NCBI GenBank assembly: GCA_022841365.1
Contig: JALHRP010000007.1
Coordinates: forward strand, 1-64,000
From: Chitinophagaceae bacterium
Lineage (GTDB): Bacteria; Bacteroidota; Bacteroidia; Chitinophagales; Chitinophagaceae
DNA: 64,000 bases
Direction: 5' to 3'
The translations under genes and the position numbers were made by a program. The notes under the pieces are model-generated. The model searched no databases, had not been told where the DNA came from, and saw nothing but the letters and a program-made list of their open reading frames with translations. Shown one piece after another: positions 1-9,367 of this stretch. The stretch's first letter is position 1. Each line of letters opens with the position of its first letter.

Positions 1-1156
1 ACTTCCATTCCAGATCAATAATCTTTAAGGCAGTGAGGTTTCCGTTTTCATCACCAATAAATTCTTTGGTAGCAATGGCCCATTTCCGATCAGCACCTTC
101 TTCATGTGAAGAAGATGTCTTCAACGTCATGGGATAGGTTGGCCAGGGCATAAACGTTGTTCTGTCTTTCGGCGGCATAGGCATCAGTTCAAACTGCGTT
201 ACCGATTTTGCTTTATGACGATTGCTTGTACCCACACAATCGCTGCCGGTATCGCCACCACCAATTACTACTACATTTTTATCCGTTGCAAAAACATGCT
301 CAGTAAGAATATTGCTTTCGATGTCTGCATTCAACAATGGATCAATATTCGCATTCCGTTTGTTTTGCTGTTTCAAAAACTGCATTGCATAATAAACACC
401 TTTCAATTCTCTGCCGGGTACGTTTAAATCTCTTGGTACAGTTGAACCGCCTGTCAATACAATGGCATGATATTCCCGCAGCAAATCATTCACATTTATG
501 TTTACTCCAACATTGGCGTTGCATTTAAAGCTGACTCCTTCTTCTTCCATTAATTTTAAACGACGGTCAATTACCCATTTCTCCAATTTAAAATCAGGAA
601 TACCATAACGTAATAAACCACCCGGTTGATCATCACGCTCAAATACCGTCACTGTATGACCGGCATAATTTAATTGTGTTGCTGCAGCTAATCCTGCAGG
701 ACCACTGCCAACAACGGCTACTTTTTTACCGGTACGTTTGTTGATTTTTTTTGCTTTCACAAAACCTTTATCAAACGCAATTTCAATGATATGCTTTTCA
801 ATTTCTTCAATGGCAACAGCGGGCTGATTGATACCAAGCACACAAGCTGTTTCGCAAGGAGCAGGACAAATTCTTCCTGTAAACTCAGGAAAGTTATTGG
901 TAGATGAAAGAATGTCGTATGCTTCTTTCCATTCTTTGCGATACACTGCATCGTTAAACTCAGGAATGACATTTCCTAACGGACAACCATTGTGACAGAA
1001 GGGAACTCCGCAATCCATACAGCGTCCGCTTTGCTGGTTGAGCTTTTCGTCGGTATAACGATTCACAAATTCGTTGTAATCTTCCACACGTTCTTCCACA
1101 CTTCGCTTTGTGGGAAGTTCTCTTGTAAATTCTAAAAATCCGGTTGGTTTGCCCAT
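1..1156 (-). CDS. gltD: glutamate synthase small subunit, 3' end cut by window
   Basis: NADPH-dependent beta subunit of glutamate synthase: it oxidises NADPH on FAD and passes electrons through Fe-S clusters to GltB. Reading the minus strand from the ATG at 1156 gives 385 codons with no stop; family members are about 480-490 residues, so the C-terminus lies left of the window. Visible: N-terminal cysteines C46, C49, C54, C58 (RCMDCGVPFCHNGCPLGN) and C97, C101, C105, an FAD-binding GSGPAG in VAVVGSGPAGLAAA, and a second nucleotide site VVIGGGDTGSDC. It follows gltB after a 114-bp spacer holding two hairpins and a repeat end. Confidence 0.96.
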   Translation of the reverse strand, partial: MGKPTGFLEFTRELPTKRSVEERVEDYNEFVNRYTDEKLNQQSGRCMDCGVPFCHNGCPLGNVIPEFNDAVYRKEWKEAYDILSSTNNFPEFTGRICPAPCETACVLGINQPAVAIEEIEKHIIEIAFDKGFVKAKKINKRTGKKVAVVGSGPAGLAAATQLNYAGHTVTVFERDDQPGGLLRYGIPDFKLEKWVIDRRLKLMEEEGVSFKCNANVGVNINVNDLLREYHAIVLTGGSTVPRDLNVPGRELKGVYYAMQFLKQQNKRNANIDPLLNADIESNILTEHVFATDKNVVVIGGGDTGSDCVGTSNRHKAKSVTQFELMPMPPKDRTTFMPWPTYPMTLKTSSSHEEGADRKWAIATKEFIGDENGNLTALKIIDLEWK

Positions 1157-1160
1157 AAAC

Positions 1161-1185
1161 CCCTAGCCCCTGAAGGGGGACATTT
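1161..1185 (-). repeat. single end of the GC-palindromic intergenic element
   Basis: A short GC-rich palindrome, CCCCTGAAGGGGG, of the same type as the element ends found at the other junctions of this locus. It starts four bases upstream of the gltD ATG. No matching second end is visible in this spacer, so this looks like a solo end. Confidence 0.6.
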
Positions 1186-1187
1186 AT

Positions 1188-1207
1188 GCACTCTTATGAA
1201 AGAGTGC
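1188..1207. repeat. 8-bp stem hairpin in gltB-gltD spacer
   Basis: Perfect inverted repeat GCACTCTT-atga-AAGAGTGC. It sits between gltB and gltD next to a second, stronger hairpin. Role unknown; no U-tract follows on the minus strand. Confidence 0.55.
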
Positions 1208-1236
1208 GGTTAATAATTATTTTGTCAACTTGTCCG

Positions 1237-1264
1237 CATTGGTCGGTGTCCCCACCGACCAATG
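1237..1264. terminator. 12-bp perfect hairpin after gltB (attenuator or repeat)
   Basis: Perfect 12-bp inverted repeat (1237-1248 and 1253-1264) with a TCCC loop, seven bases past the gltB stop. On the minus strand no U-run follows, so it is not a textbook terminator for gltB; it could set the GltB:GltD ratio, protect the mRNA 3' end, or be another dispersed repeat. On the plus strand TTTTAATTATTT follows, but no plus-strand gene ends here. Confidence 0.5.
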
Positions 1265-1270
1265 TTTTAA

Positions 1271-4200
1271 TTATTTACCTACGCTGATTGTTTGTGTACT
1301 TTTTTGCAATGCTTTCTTATAATCAGAAGGAAATACTTTTACAAAATGCTGCAACTGATGATCAAAATCATCCAATACAAATTTGGCAACCGTGCTTCCT
1401 GTGTATTGGTAATGCTTGCTGATCATTTGTTTTAACTCAGCTACATCTTCCTCACTTACGGGATCAAGATCAACCATTTCTTTATTACAGTTACCTGCAA
1501 ATTTTCCTTTTACATCATACACATACGCAATACCGCCACTCATACCCGCAGCAAAGTTTCGGCCGGTATCGCCCAATATTACTACTCTTCCGCCCGTCAT
1601 GTATTCGCAACCATGATCACCCACACTTTCAACTACAACATGTGCACCCGAGTTACGTACAGCAAAACGTTCACCTGCTTTACCACGAATAAATGCTTCA
1701 CCATCTGTGGCTCCATAAAAAGCAACATTACCAATAATGATATTTTCTTCGGGAGTGTACACAGCCGTTTTATGCGGATAAACAATCAGTCGTGCACCAC
1801 TCAAACCTTTACCGAAATAATCATTCGCATCTCCTTCCAATTCAAGTGTTACACCTTTTGTATTAAAGGCGCCAAAACTTTGTCCTGCAGTACCGGTGAA
1901 TTTGAAATGAATGGCATCAGCAGGTAATCCTTCTGCCCGATATTTTTTTGTGATCTCGTTCGACAAGATGGTGCCTGCAGTACGATCGGTATTCTTAATA
2001 TCAAATGAAGCTTTTACTTTTTCCTGATTCTCTAATGCAGGTTTTGCAGCAGCTAACAATTTCCAATCAAGCACATCTGCTAAACCATGATCCTGTTCTT
2101 CGGTGCAATACAAACCAGTATATTCTCCAGCAGGTTCTTTGTATAAAATGGGCGACAAATCAAGCTTGCTGAATTTCCAGTGATTGATATTTTCACGCAT
2201 CTGCAAACAATCAACCTGTCCAATCATTTCATTTACTGTTTTGAAACCAAGTTCCGCCATGATCTCCCGCAACTCCTGCACCATAAAGCGAAAGAAGTTT
2301 ACTACATGATCTGCATCACCTGTAAAACGTTTCCGTAATTCAGGATCCTGCGTAGCAACTCCAACCGGACATGTATTCAAATGACACTTACGCATCATGA
2401 TACAACCTTCAACAACCAATGCTGCTGTTGCAACACCCCACTCTTCGGCACCCAACAATGCAGCGATTGCAATATCACGACCGGTTTTCATTTGTCCATC
2501 GGCCTGCACCACCACACGGCTACGTAATTTATTTTTTACGAGTGTTTGATGTGCTTCTGCTAAACCAAGTTCCCATGGAAGACCTGCATGTTTGATTGAT
2601 GATACCGGTGATGCACCTGTACCACCATCATGCCCGCTAATCAACACCACATCTGCTTTTGCTTTGGTAACACCTGCAGCAATGGTTCCAACACCTGCCT
2701 TACTTACCAGCTTCACGTTGATACGTGCTGCACGGTTGGCATTCTTTAAATCAAATATTAGTTGTGCTAAATCTTCAATTGAATAAATATCATGATGAGG
2801 TGGTGGAGAAATTAAACCAACACCCGGTGTTGAATGACGTGTTTTACCAATCCACTCATCAACTTTATGTCCGGGCAGCTGTCCACCTTCACCGGGTTTT
2901 GCACCTTGCGCCATTTTAATTTGTAATTCATCAGCTTCGGTGAGATACAAACTTGTTACACCAAATCGTGCACTCGCTACCTGCTTAATTGCAGAACGCA
3001 TACTGTCGCCATTTGGCAAACGATCATAACGTCGTTCATCTTCACCGCCTTCGCCTGTATTACTTTTTCCCCCGAGCCGAATCATGGCAATAGCCAATGT
3101 TGTATGTGCTTCCCATGAAATAGAACCAAAGCTCATGGCCCCCGTTGCAAAACGCTTGTAAATACTTTCTGCAGGTTCTACTTCATCTAAAGTAATAGCA
3201 GGGCGATTGCGTTTGAAATCAAACAAACTACGCAAGGTGGCAGCACGTTCACTCTGATCGTTTACATGCTTTGAATATTTTTTGAACGTTGCATAGTCAT
3301 TCATCTTTGTTGCATATTGCAACAGATGAATGGTTGTTGGATTGAACAAATGAAACTCACCTTTTCGTTTCCACTGATACACACCACCAACAGGCAAACG
3401 ATCAACCGGAATATCTTTCTTACTGAAAGCAAAGTAATGTTTCACCAACGCTTCTTTTGCAATTTCTTCCAGGCCTATTCCCTGTATACGACTGGTGGCG
3501 CCTGTAAAATATTTATCAACCACATCCTGATTGATACCAAGTATTTCTAAAATTTGTGCACCCTGATAGGATTGCAATGTGGAGATGCCCATCTTGGAGA
3601 ATACTTTCAACAAACCATCACACACCGCCTTCACATAATTCTTTCGCAATACTTCCCACTCAAGATTGGTTTCGAGCGAGCCGTTCACTTTCATGTTGCG
3701 GATAGAAGCCATTGCGAGGTATGGATTAATGGCTGTTGCACCAAACGCAATCAAACAGGCGAAGTGATGTACTTCCCACACATCACCTGCTTCCACTACA
3801 ATACCTACTTGTCCACGCAATCCTTTCCGGATGAGATGATGATGCACAGCAGCAGTTGCGAGTAACGAAGGAATAGCAGCATGATCACTGTCAACAGCAC
3901 GATCGCAAAGAATCAATACTTCAAAACCATCGTATACCGCATCTTCTGCATAACGGCATAAACGATCAAGACCTGCTTTTAGTGAACCCGGTTTTCCATC
4001 TGCACGGAAATAAGTTTGCAACGTTTTTGCCTGAAAAATTCCTGTATCAATACTTCTGATTTTCTCCAGTTCTGTACTTGTTAATATGGGATGTTTCAGT
4101 GCAACTGTATGACAATGCATCGGATCTTCTACCAATAAATTTCCATTGTTCCCAACAAACGCAGCAAGGCTCATCACCATACGTTCACGTATAGGATCAA

Positions 4201-5788
4201 TGGGCGGATTGGTTACCTGTGCAAATAATTGTTTGAAGTAAGAAGTTAAATGCTGCGGTTGATCACTGAGTACGGCCAACGGTGTATCCGTTCCCATTGA
4301 GCCGATTGGTTCTTTTCCATCAATTGCCATTGGTTTGATGATGGATTCAATATCTTCTGTAGAATAACCAAAGGCTTTTTGGTATTTATGAATGCTTTCA
4401 TCACTGAGATGTGTAAACGCTACACGTGGCTCAGGTAATTCTTCGAGTCGAATTTTATTTTGATTCAACCAATCTGCATATGGTTTTTGTGAGCAGATGG
4501 TTGCTTTAAGTTCATCATCACTGATGATGCGTCCCTGCTCCATATCTACCACAAACATTTTTCCGGGATGCAAACGGCCCTGCTTCACAATTGTTTTTGG
4601 ATCAATCCACAACACACCGCTTTCACTTGCCATCACCACACGTTCATCGGTTGTAATGCAGTAACGGGAAGGACGAAGTCCATTACGATCCAATGTAGCA
4701 CCAATTATTTTTCCATCAGTAAATGAAATAGAAGCCGGACCATCCCATGGTTCCATGATGGATGCATGATATTCATAGAATGCCTTCTTCGCAGGATCCA
4801 TATCATCGTTACCATCCCAAGCTTCAGGAATCAACATCATCATTACATGTGGTAAACTACGACCGGTCATTGCAAGCAATTCGATCATATTATCGAGACA
4901 TGCAGAATCAGATTGACCGTCTGTAACAATCGGCAACAACATCTCCATTTCTTCTTTGCTGAAGTTGGGAGAAGTAAACCCATGTTCACTTGATTTTAAC
5001 CAGTTGAGATTACCCTGTAATGTGTTGATCTCACCATTGTGTGCAATGTAACGGAACGGTTGTGCCAGTTTCCAGGAAGGAAATGTATTGGTTGCAAAGC
5101 GGCTATGCACCAAACCAAAAGCACTCACCACACGTTTATTATTTAAATCAGGAAAATACCCACGCACCTGTCCGCTGGTTAATTGTCCCTTGTACACAAT
5201 CGTTTTATAAGATAGTGATGCAATATAAAATCCAATGGCATCTTTCTTTACTGTACTGCTGATGAGATGGGTTGCATGATTCCGCAATACAAACAACTTT
5301 CGTTCAAACTCATCCGGATTGGTGATGTGATCGGGTGATGCAACAAATACATGCTCCATTTCCGGTTCAACACTTAATGCAGTTGGGCCAATACCATCCG
5401 GATTAACCGGCACTTTTCTGTACGTTAAAATTTCCAATCCCAGTTTCTCTGCTGTGCGATTGAAAATATCTCTGCACTCTTCACGAAGTTTAATTTCTTT
5501 CGGAAAAAACAACACACCCACTGCATACTTTCCAAACGATGGAAGATGCACACCCAGCTTTAAACATTCTTCAAAGAAAAATTCATGCGGTGTCTGAATC
5601 ATAATACCTGCACCATCGCCTGTATTATTTTCGCAACCACATGCGCCACGATGTTCCATGTTTTCCAACACAGTTAATGCATCACTAATATGCTGATGTG
5701 ATTTGTAGCCTTTGATACTCGCTACGAAGCCGATGCCACAGGCATCATGTTCAAATGCGGAATTATATAAACCTTGATTGCTCTCCAT
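1271..5788 (-). CDS. gltB: glutamate synthase large subunit
   Basis: Alpha subunit of glutamate synthase: releases ammonia from glutamine and aminates 2-oxoglutarate. The open frame reaches 5845, but I choose the ATG at 5788 (MESNQGLYNS), which leaves a 16-residue propeptide before the catalytic Cys17 (HDACGIGF). Length 1505 residues, as usual. Domains in order: class-II glutamine amidotransferase (about 17-430), central domain, FMN-binding synthase domain (about 820-1200) with the 3Fe-4S cysteines in RKCHLNTCPVG near residue 1130, and the C-terminal beta-helix (GAFNTKG through MSGGIAYVYD). It lies downstream of ilvA and feeds glutamate to IlvE. An 18-bp palindrome 34 bases upstream may be its operator. 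Confidence 0.97.
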   Translation of the reverse strand: MESNQGLYNSAFEHDACGIGFVASIKGYKSHQHISDALTVLENMEHRGACGCENNTGDGAGIMIQTPHEFFFEECLKLGVHLPSFGKYAVGVLFFPKEIKLREECRDIFNRTAEKLGLEILTYRKVPVNPDGIGPTALSVEPEMEHVFVASPDHITNPDEFERKLFVLRNHATHLISSTVKKDAIGFYIASLSYKTIVYKGQLTSGQVRGYFPDLNNKRVVSAFGLVHSRFATNTFPSWKLAQPFRYIAHNGEINTLQGNLNWLKSSEHGFTSPNFSKEEMEMLLPIVTDGQSDSACLDNMIELLAMTGRSLPHVMMMLIPEAWDGNDDMDPAKKAFYEYHASIMEPWDGPASISFTDGKIIGATLDRNGLRPSRYCITTDERVVMASESGVLWIDPKTIVKQGRLHPGKMFVVDMEQGRIISDDELKATICSQKPYADWLNQNKIRLEELPEPRVAFTHLSDESIHKYQKAFGYSTEDIESIIKPMAIDGKEPIGSMGTDTPLAVLSDQPQHLTSYFKQLFAQVTNPPIDPIRERMVMSLAAFVGNNGNLLVEDPMHCHTVALKHPILTSTELEKIRSIDTGIFQAKTLQTYFRADGKPGSLKAGLDRLCRYAEDAVYDGFEVLILCDRAVDSDHAAIPSLLATAAVHHHLIRKGLRGQVGIVVEAGDVWEVHHFACLIAFGATAINPYLAMASIRNMKVNGSLETNLEWEVLRKNYVKAVCDGLLKVFSKMGISTLQSYQGAQILEILGINQDVVDKYFTGATSRIQGIGLEEIAKEALVKHYFAFSKKDIPVDRLPVGGVYQWKRKGEFHLFNPTTIHLLQYATKMNDYATFKKYSKHVNDQSERAATLRSLFDFKRNRPAITLDEVEPAESIYKRFATGAMSFGSISWEAHTTLAIAMIRLGGKSNTGEGGEDERRYDRLPNGDSMRSAIKQVASARFGVTSLYLTEADELQIKMAQGAKPGEGGQLPGHKVDEWIGKTRHSTPGVGLISPPPHHDIYSIEDLAQLIFDLKNANRAARINVKLVSKAGVGTIAAGVTKAKADVVLISGHDGGTGASPVSSIKHAGLPWELGLAEAHQTLVKNKLRSRVVVQADGQMKTGRDIAIAALLGAEEWGVATAALVVEGCIMMRKCHLNTCPVGVATQDPELRKRFTGDADHVVNFFRFMVQELREIMAELGFKTVNEMIGQVDCLQMRENINHWKFSKLDLSPILYKEPAGEYTGLYCTEEQDHGLADVLDWKLLAAAKPALENQEKVKASFDIKNTDRTAGTILSNEITKKYRAEGLPADAIHFKFTGTAGQSFGAFNTKGVTLELEGDANDYFGKGLSGARLIVYPHKTAVYTPEENIIIGNVAFYGATDGEAFIRGKAGERFAVRNSGAHVVVESVGDHGCEYMTGGRVVILGDTGRNFAAGMSGGIAYVYDVKGKFAGNCNKEMVDLDPVSEEDVAELKQMISKHYQYTGSTVAKFVLDDFDHQLQHFVKVFPSDYKKALQKSTQTISVGK

Positions 5789-5821
5789 CGTATATATGCA
5801 GGTTTTAGTACAAAATATTTT

Positions 5822-5839
5822 TTCAGATACATATCTGAA
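5822..5839. promoter_or_regulatory. 18-bp palindrome upstream of gltB
   Basis: TTCAGATA-CA-TATCTGAA, a perfect 8-bp dyad with a 2-bp centre, 34 bases upstream of the chosen gltB start. The size and symmetry suit a dimeric regulator site. I could not find a well-spaced promoter to anchor it. Confidence 0.35.
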
Positions 5840-5928
5840 TAACAACAGCAGGCAATCGTTTCGGAAATTACCGAATTATTCAACTAACACATGTTCAGTG
5901 CAGGCGCCTTTCTCCACTTCATTTCCAC

Positions 5929-6119
5929 GGCCCCTTTCTCCACCTCTTTCCCCCGAGGGGAAAGAGTGGTACTTCATTTCATTTACAATCTATTTATCTA
6001 CCACATCAACTTTCGTTATTTCATCAACAAAATTCAACCTCTATGATTTTCTTCAAACTATATGAATAGCAAGGACTGTGTGTGGCATCCTCCCCCTCGG
6101 GGGGAGTTAGAGGGGGCCG
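5929..6119 (-). repeat. full-length GC-ended intergenic element (gltB/ilvA)
   Basis: About 191 bp. Low-coordinate end (5929-5972): GGCCCC followed by a stem of CTCTTTCCCC with GGGGAAAGAG. High-coordinate end (6067-6119): a segment starting TAGCAAGG, then CCCCCTCGGGGGG and GGAGTTAGAGGGGGCCG. The core holds CCACATCA and CAAA exactly 19 bp apart. The high end abuts the ilvA stop. This and the rest of the spacer contain no gene. Confidence 0.85.
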
Positions 6120-6124
6120 CCTCT

Positions 6125-7417
6125 CTACACGATATACCCAAACATATTGTCATTCTTATTTAACTCCGTAAAGTTGATCTGGTATTTTTTCAGGTTATTC
6201 ATCAGTACTTCATAATCACCTTTACTCCGCAGTTCAACACCAACAAGTGCAGGACCCGTTTCTTTATTATGCTTCTGCATATACTCAAAGCGTACAATAT
6301 CATCATGCTCACCTAATACATGATTCACAAATTCTTTCAACGCACCTGGCCGTTGTGCAAAACGAATGAGGAAATAATGTTTCAATCCTTCATACTGCAG
6401 ACTGCGCTCTTTTATTTCCTGCATGCGGTCAATATCGTTGTTACCGCCGCCAATGATGCACACAATGTTTTTTCCTTTGATCACATCTGCAAAATCATCC
6501 AGTGCTGCTATACTTAATGCTCCTGCAGGTTCAGTAACAATGGCATCTTCGTTGTATAATTTCAAAATGGTTGTACAAATTTTTCCTTCGGGCACCAGAT
6601 GCATATCGTCCAGTACATTTTTGCAAACTGAGAAAGTAATATCACCCACCCGTTTTACTGCAGCTCCATCTACAAAACGGTCAATACTTTCAAGCGTAAC
6701 GGGATGTCCTGCTTTTAATGCTTCAAACATACTTGGCGCCCCTTCAGGTTCAAGCCCGATGATTTTTGTTTTGGGCGAATAGGTTTTGAAATAAGTTCCA
6801 ACACCTGCACTTAACCCTCCACCGCCAACAGGAATAAATAAATAATCAACATCGCTCAGCTCTTCTAAAATTTCCAGTCCAACTGTTCCCTGACCTTCTA
6901 TAATTTTATAATCATCAAAGGGCGGAATGAATGTCATGCCGTTTTCTTCCGTATATTTTTTTGCAGCAACAGCACAATCATCAAATGTGTCGCCTGCCAG
7001 TTTCACTTCAATAAAATGCTCACCAAACATTTTTGTCTGCGAAATCTTTTGCATAGGAGTAATGACGGGCATAAACACCACACCTTTTGCATTTAGTTTT
7101 TTACAACTGTAAGCAAACCCTTGCGCATGATTACCGGCGCTGGCACATACAACACCTTTCTGTAATTGTTCTGCCGAAAGACTGCTCATCATATTATACG
7201 CACCCCGGAGTTTGTATGAACGCACCACTTGTAAATCTTCCCGCTTTAAATACACATTGCAATTGTATTTACGACTGAGATTATGGTTGAGCTGCAATGC
7301 GGTTCTGGTAACAACTTTTTTCAAGTTGAGTGCAGCTTTATGAAAATGCAAATCGATACCCCCATCCCCTAAAGGGGGGTTAGCAAGACTCTGATTATTT
7401 TTAAACTCTGCCTTCAT
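6125..7417 (-). CDS. ilvA: threonine dehydratase (biosynthetic)
   Basis: PLP enzyme that deaminates threonine to 2-oxobutanoate, the first committed step to isoleucine. 430 residues: PLP-dependent lyase fold with the Schiff-base Lys69 in RSYKLRGAYN, glycine-rich phosphate loop GGGGLSAG, then a C-terminal ACT-like regulatory region (about 345-430, starting HYFLIRFAQRPGALKEF), so isoleucine feedback is plausible. Residues about 12-20 (LANPPLGDGG) are encoded by an end of the GC-palindromic element at 7359-7383. Only 10 bp separate it from ilvC, so the two are co-transcribed. Confidence 0.96.
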   Translation of the reverse strand: MKAEFKNNQSLANPPLGDGGIDLHFHKAALNLKKVVTRTALQLNHNLSRKYNCNVYLKREDLQVVRSYKLRGAYNMMSSLSAEQLQKGVVCASAGNHAQGFAYSCKKLNAKGVVFMPVITPMQKISQTKMFGEHFIEVKLAGDTFDDCAVAAKKYTEENGMTFIPPFDDYKIIEGQGTVGLEILEELSDVDYLFIPVGGGGLSAGVGTYFKTYSPKTKIIGLEPEGAPSMFEALKAGHPVTLESIDRFVDGAAVKRVGDITFSVCKNVLDDMHLVPEGKICTTILKLYNEDAIVTEPAGALSIAALDDFADVIKGKNIVCIIGGGNNDIDRMQEIKERSLQYEGLKHYFLIRFAQRPGALKEFVNHVLGEHDDIVRFEYMQKHNKETGPALVGVELRSKGDYEVLMNNLKKYQINFTELNKNDNMFGYIV

Positions 7418-7475
7418 TATATTTCGATTACGCTAATTCTAATACTTCTGTTTTTTTCTTGTCCCCTTTAGGGCT
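7359..7475 (-). repeat. GC-ended element spanning ilvA N-terminus and ilvC C-terminus
   Basis: One end (7359-7383, CCCATCCCCTAAAGGGGGG) lies inside the ilvA reading frame, and an inverted, weaker end (7461-7474, GTCCCCTTTAGGGC) lies inside the last codons of ilvC. The pair brackets the short ilvC-ilvA junction. The ilvC copy is degenerate, so that half is less sure. Confidence 0.6.
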
Positions 7476-8957
7476 ATGGTTACTGTTTATTGCTTTCATC
7501 TCCGTCATTGCAGCACGTAACTTCTCTCCCACTTTTTCTACCGGATGATTGCGGATGATTTTATTTACTTCAATGATTGAACGGTTATCTACAACGTTAC
7601 TCTTCCCTTTGTTGAAATCAGAGCCAATAACATCTGTTTCAATAGTTGTCATAAACTCTGTCAGCAAAGGTTTTGCTGCATGATCGAACAGGTAGCAACC
7701 ATATTCTGCCGTATCAGAAATTACACGGTTCATTTCATACAATTTCTTACGGGCAATCGTATTTGCAATCAACGGTGTTTCATGCAGCGATTCGTAGTAT
7801 GCACTTTCCTCTTTAATACCGGCTTCTACCATGGTTTCAAAAGCCAGCTCAACTCCTGCTCTAACAAAAGCCAGCATCAGCAAACCATTGTCAAAATATT
7901 CCTGCTCTGCAATGGGTTTATCTGTGGGTGAAGTTTTTTCAAAAGCCGTTTCACCTGTTGCTTTACGCCATGTCAAAAGATTTACATCGTCATTGGCCCA
8001 GTCTTCCATCATGGTTTTTGAGAAATGACCGCTCATAATATCATCCTGATGTTTTTGAAACAGCGGACGTAAAATATTTTTCAGCTCAGTTGATAATTCA
8101 TATGCTTTGAGTTTAGCAGGATTGCTCAACCTGTCCATCATGGCAGTAACACCACCATGCTTCAATGCTTCGGTAATTGTTTCCCAGCCATATTGAATCA
8201 GCTTTGCTGCATATGATGCTTCAATACCTTTTTCAATCATCTTATCAAAACATAAAATAGAACCAGTTTGCAACACGCCGCATAAAATAGTTTGCTCACC
8301 CATTAAATCACTTTTCACTTCTGCAACAAAAGAAGAACGCAATACACCGGCTCTGTGACCACCTGTTGCAACAGCATAAGCTTTTGCCTGCGCCAGCCCT
8401 TTTCCTTCCGGATCATTTTCAGGATGCACAGCAATTAACGTAGGCACACCAAATCCTCTCTTATATTCTTCACGTACTTCGGTACCGGGGCATTTAGGTG
8501 CCACCATAATTACGGTAATATCTTTTCTGATTTGTGTTCCCTCTTCTACAATATTAAATCCATGTGAATAGGAAAGTGTTGCTCCCTTTTTCATCAACGG
8601 CATGATGGCTTTAATGACTGATGTGTGTTGTTTATCTGGTGTTAAGTTCAAAACCAGATCTGCGAAAGGAATCAGCTCTTCATAAGTACCTACAGTAAAA
8701 CCGTTTTCAGTTGCATTTTTCCACGATGCTCTTTTTTCTGCAATAGCTTCAGTACGCAGCGCATAAGAAATATCCAATCCGCTGTCTCGCATGTTCAACC
8801 CCTGATTTAAACCCTGTGCACCGCAACCGACAATCACAATTTTTTTTCCTTTGAGCACTTGTACACCATCCGCAAACTCACTGCGGTTCATAAATTCACA
8901 CACACCTAATTGGTTCAGTTGTTCACGAAGCGGAAGAGAATTGAAATAGTTTGCCAT
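7428..8957 (-). CDS. ilvC: ketol-acid reductoisomerase, class II (long form)
   Basis: NADPH- and Mg-dependent isomeroreductase converting acetolactate and acetohydroxybutyrate to the dihydroxy acids for valine, leucine and isoleucine. 509 residues, the long class II form with a duplicated C-terminal knotted domain, as in E. coli. The Rossmann fingerprint GCGAQG is at residues 44-49 ([15 protein letters not shown]). Start [14 protein letters not shown] is typical of the family. The last ~20 residues after MKAIN ([14 protein letters not shown]) overlap a degenerate repeat end. A 410-bp spacer separates it from ilvN upstream. Confidence 0.97.
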   Translation of the reverse strand: MANYFNSLPLREQLNQLGVCEFMNRSEFADGVQVLKGKKIVIVGCGAQGLNQGLNMRDSGLDISYALRTEAIAEKRASWKNATENGFTVGTYEELIPFADLVLNLTPDKQHTSVIKAIMPLMKKGATLSYSHGFNIVEEGTQIRKDITVIMVAPKCPGTEVREEYKRGFGVPTLIAVHPENDPEGKGLAQAKAYAVATGGHRAGVLRSSFVAEVKSDLMGEQTILCGVLQTGSILCFDKMIEKGIEASYAAKLIQYGWETITEALKHGGVTAMMDRLSNPAKLKAYELSTELKNILRPLFQKHQDDIMSGHFSKTMMEDWANDDVNLLTWRKATGETAFEKTSPTDKPIAEQEYFDNGLLMLAFVRAGVELAFETMVEAGIKEESAYYESLHETPLIANTIARKKLYEMNRVISDTAEYGCYLFDHAAKPLLTEFMTTIETDVIGSDFNKGKSNVVDNRSIIEVNKIIRNHPVEKVGEKLRAAMTEMKAINSNHSPKGDKKKTEVLELA

Positions 8958-9031
8958 TGTTTAAACGTTTATGTTTTTATTTTTTTGTTTTTTACTTTCA
9001 TGTTACCGGCTACTAAGCATCTATTGAGCTA

Positions 9032-9056
9032 CTGTTGCGTCGCATGCCTGTACGTT
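9032..9056. repeat. copy of the TGTTGYGTCRC... repeat (diverged)
   Basis: TGTTGCGTCGCATGCCTGTA followed by CGTTT. It resembles two longer identical copies at 18882 and 54559. It lies in the ilvC upstream spacer. Confidence 0.45.
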
Positions 9057-9070
9057 TTTAATTCTATTCA

Positions 9071-9172
9071 ACGACCCACCCCTTAATCCCCTCCCGAGAG
9101 GGGAGACCCAGCTTTTATTTTCATTCAACATTTGTAATTAAGCATTTCATCTTTTGTTTTTTAATCAACAAC
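9071..9172 (-). repeat. partial GC-ended element upstream of ilvC
   Basis: One GC-palindromic end (CCCCTCCCGAGAGGGG, 9088-9103) followed by about 65 bp of AT-rich core very like the core at 15293-15360, then cut by the start of the next copy. With the 9173-9364 copy it fills the 410-bp gap between ilvN and ilvC; I see no gene in that gap. Confidence 0.65.
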
Positions 9173-9364
9173 CTCGCCCTCCTTCTCCCTCTCCTAAAGG
9201 AAGAGGGAGCGGTACACCATCATATTATTCAGCTTATTGTTCTACCACATCACCTTTGTTTCCTTACTTATCAAATAGTAAGCACCCAAAATTTAATTAA
9301 TCTCTTCGAATAGCAAGGGCTGTGCAATGCTATCCTCCTCCTTTGGGGGAGTTAGAGGGGGCCG
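9173..9364 (-). repeat. full-length GC-ended intergenic element (ilvC/ilvN)
   Basis: About 192 bp. Low end CTCCCTCTCC-taaa-GGAAGAGGGAG; high end 9311-9364 beginning TAGCAAGGG and ending GGAGTTAGAGGGGGCCG, three bases from the ilvN stop. The core keeps CCACATCA (9245-9252) and CAAA (9272-9275) exactly 19 bp apart, as in the copies at 5929 and 11966. Confidence 0.85.
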
Positions 9365-9367
9365 TTT

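Noticed and set aside
1416-1927. Plus-strand open frames opposite gltB, and similar ones across the window
   Set aside because: They are antisense shadows of well-supported genes, with low-complexity Cys/His/Ser-rich products and no family resemblance.
5789-5845. Extended gltB N-terminus starting MLFRYVSEKIF
   Set aside because: It would add 19 residues before the usual start and translate through the 18-bp palindrome; the ATG at 5788 gives a normal short propeptide before Cys17.
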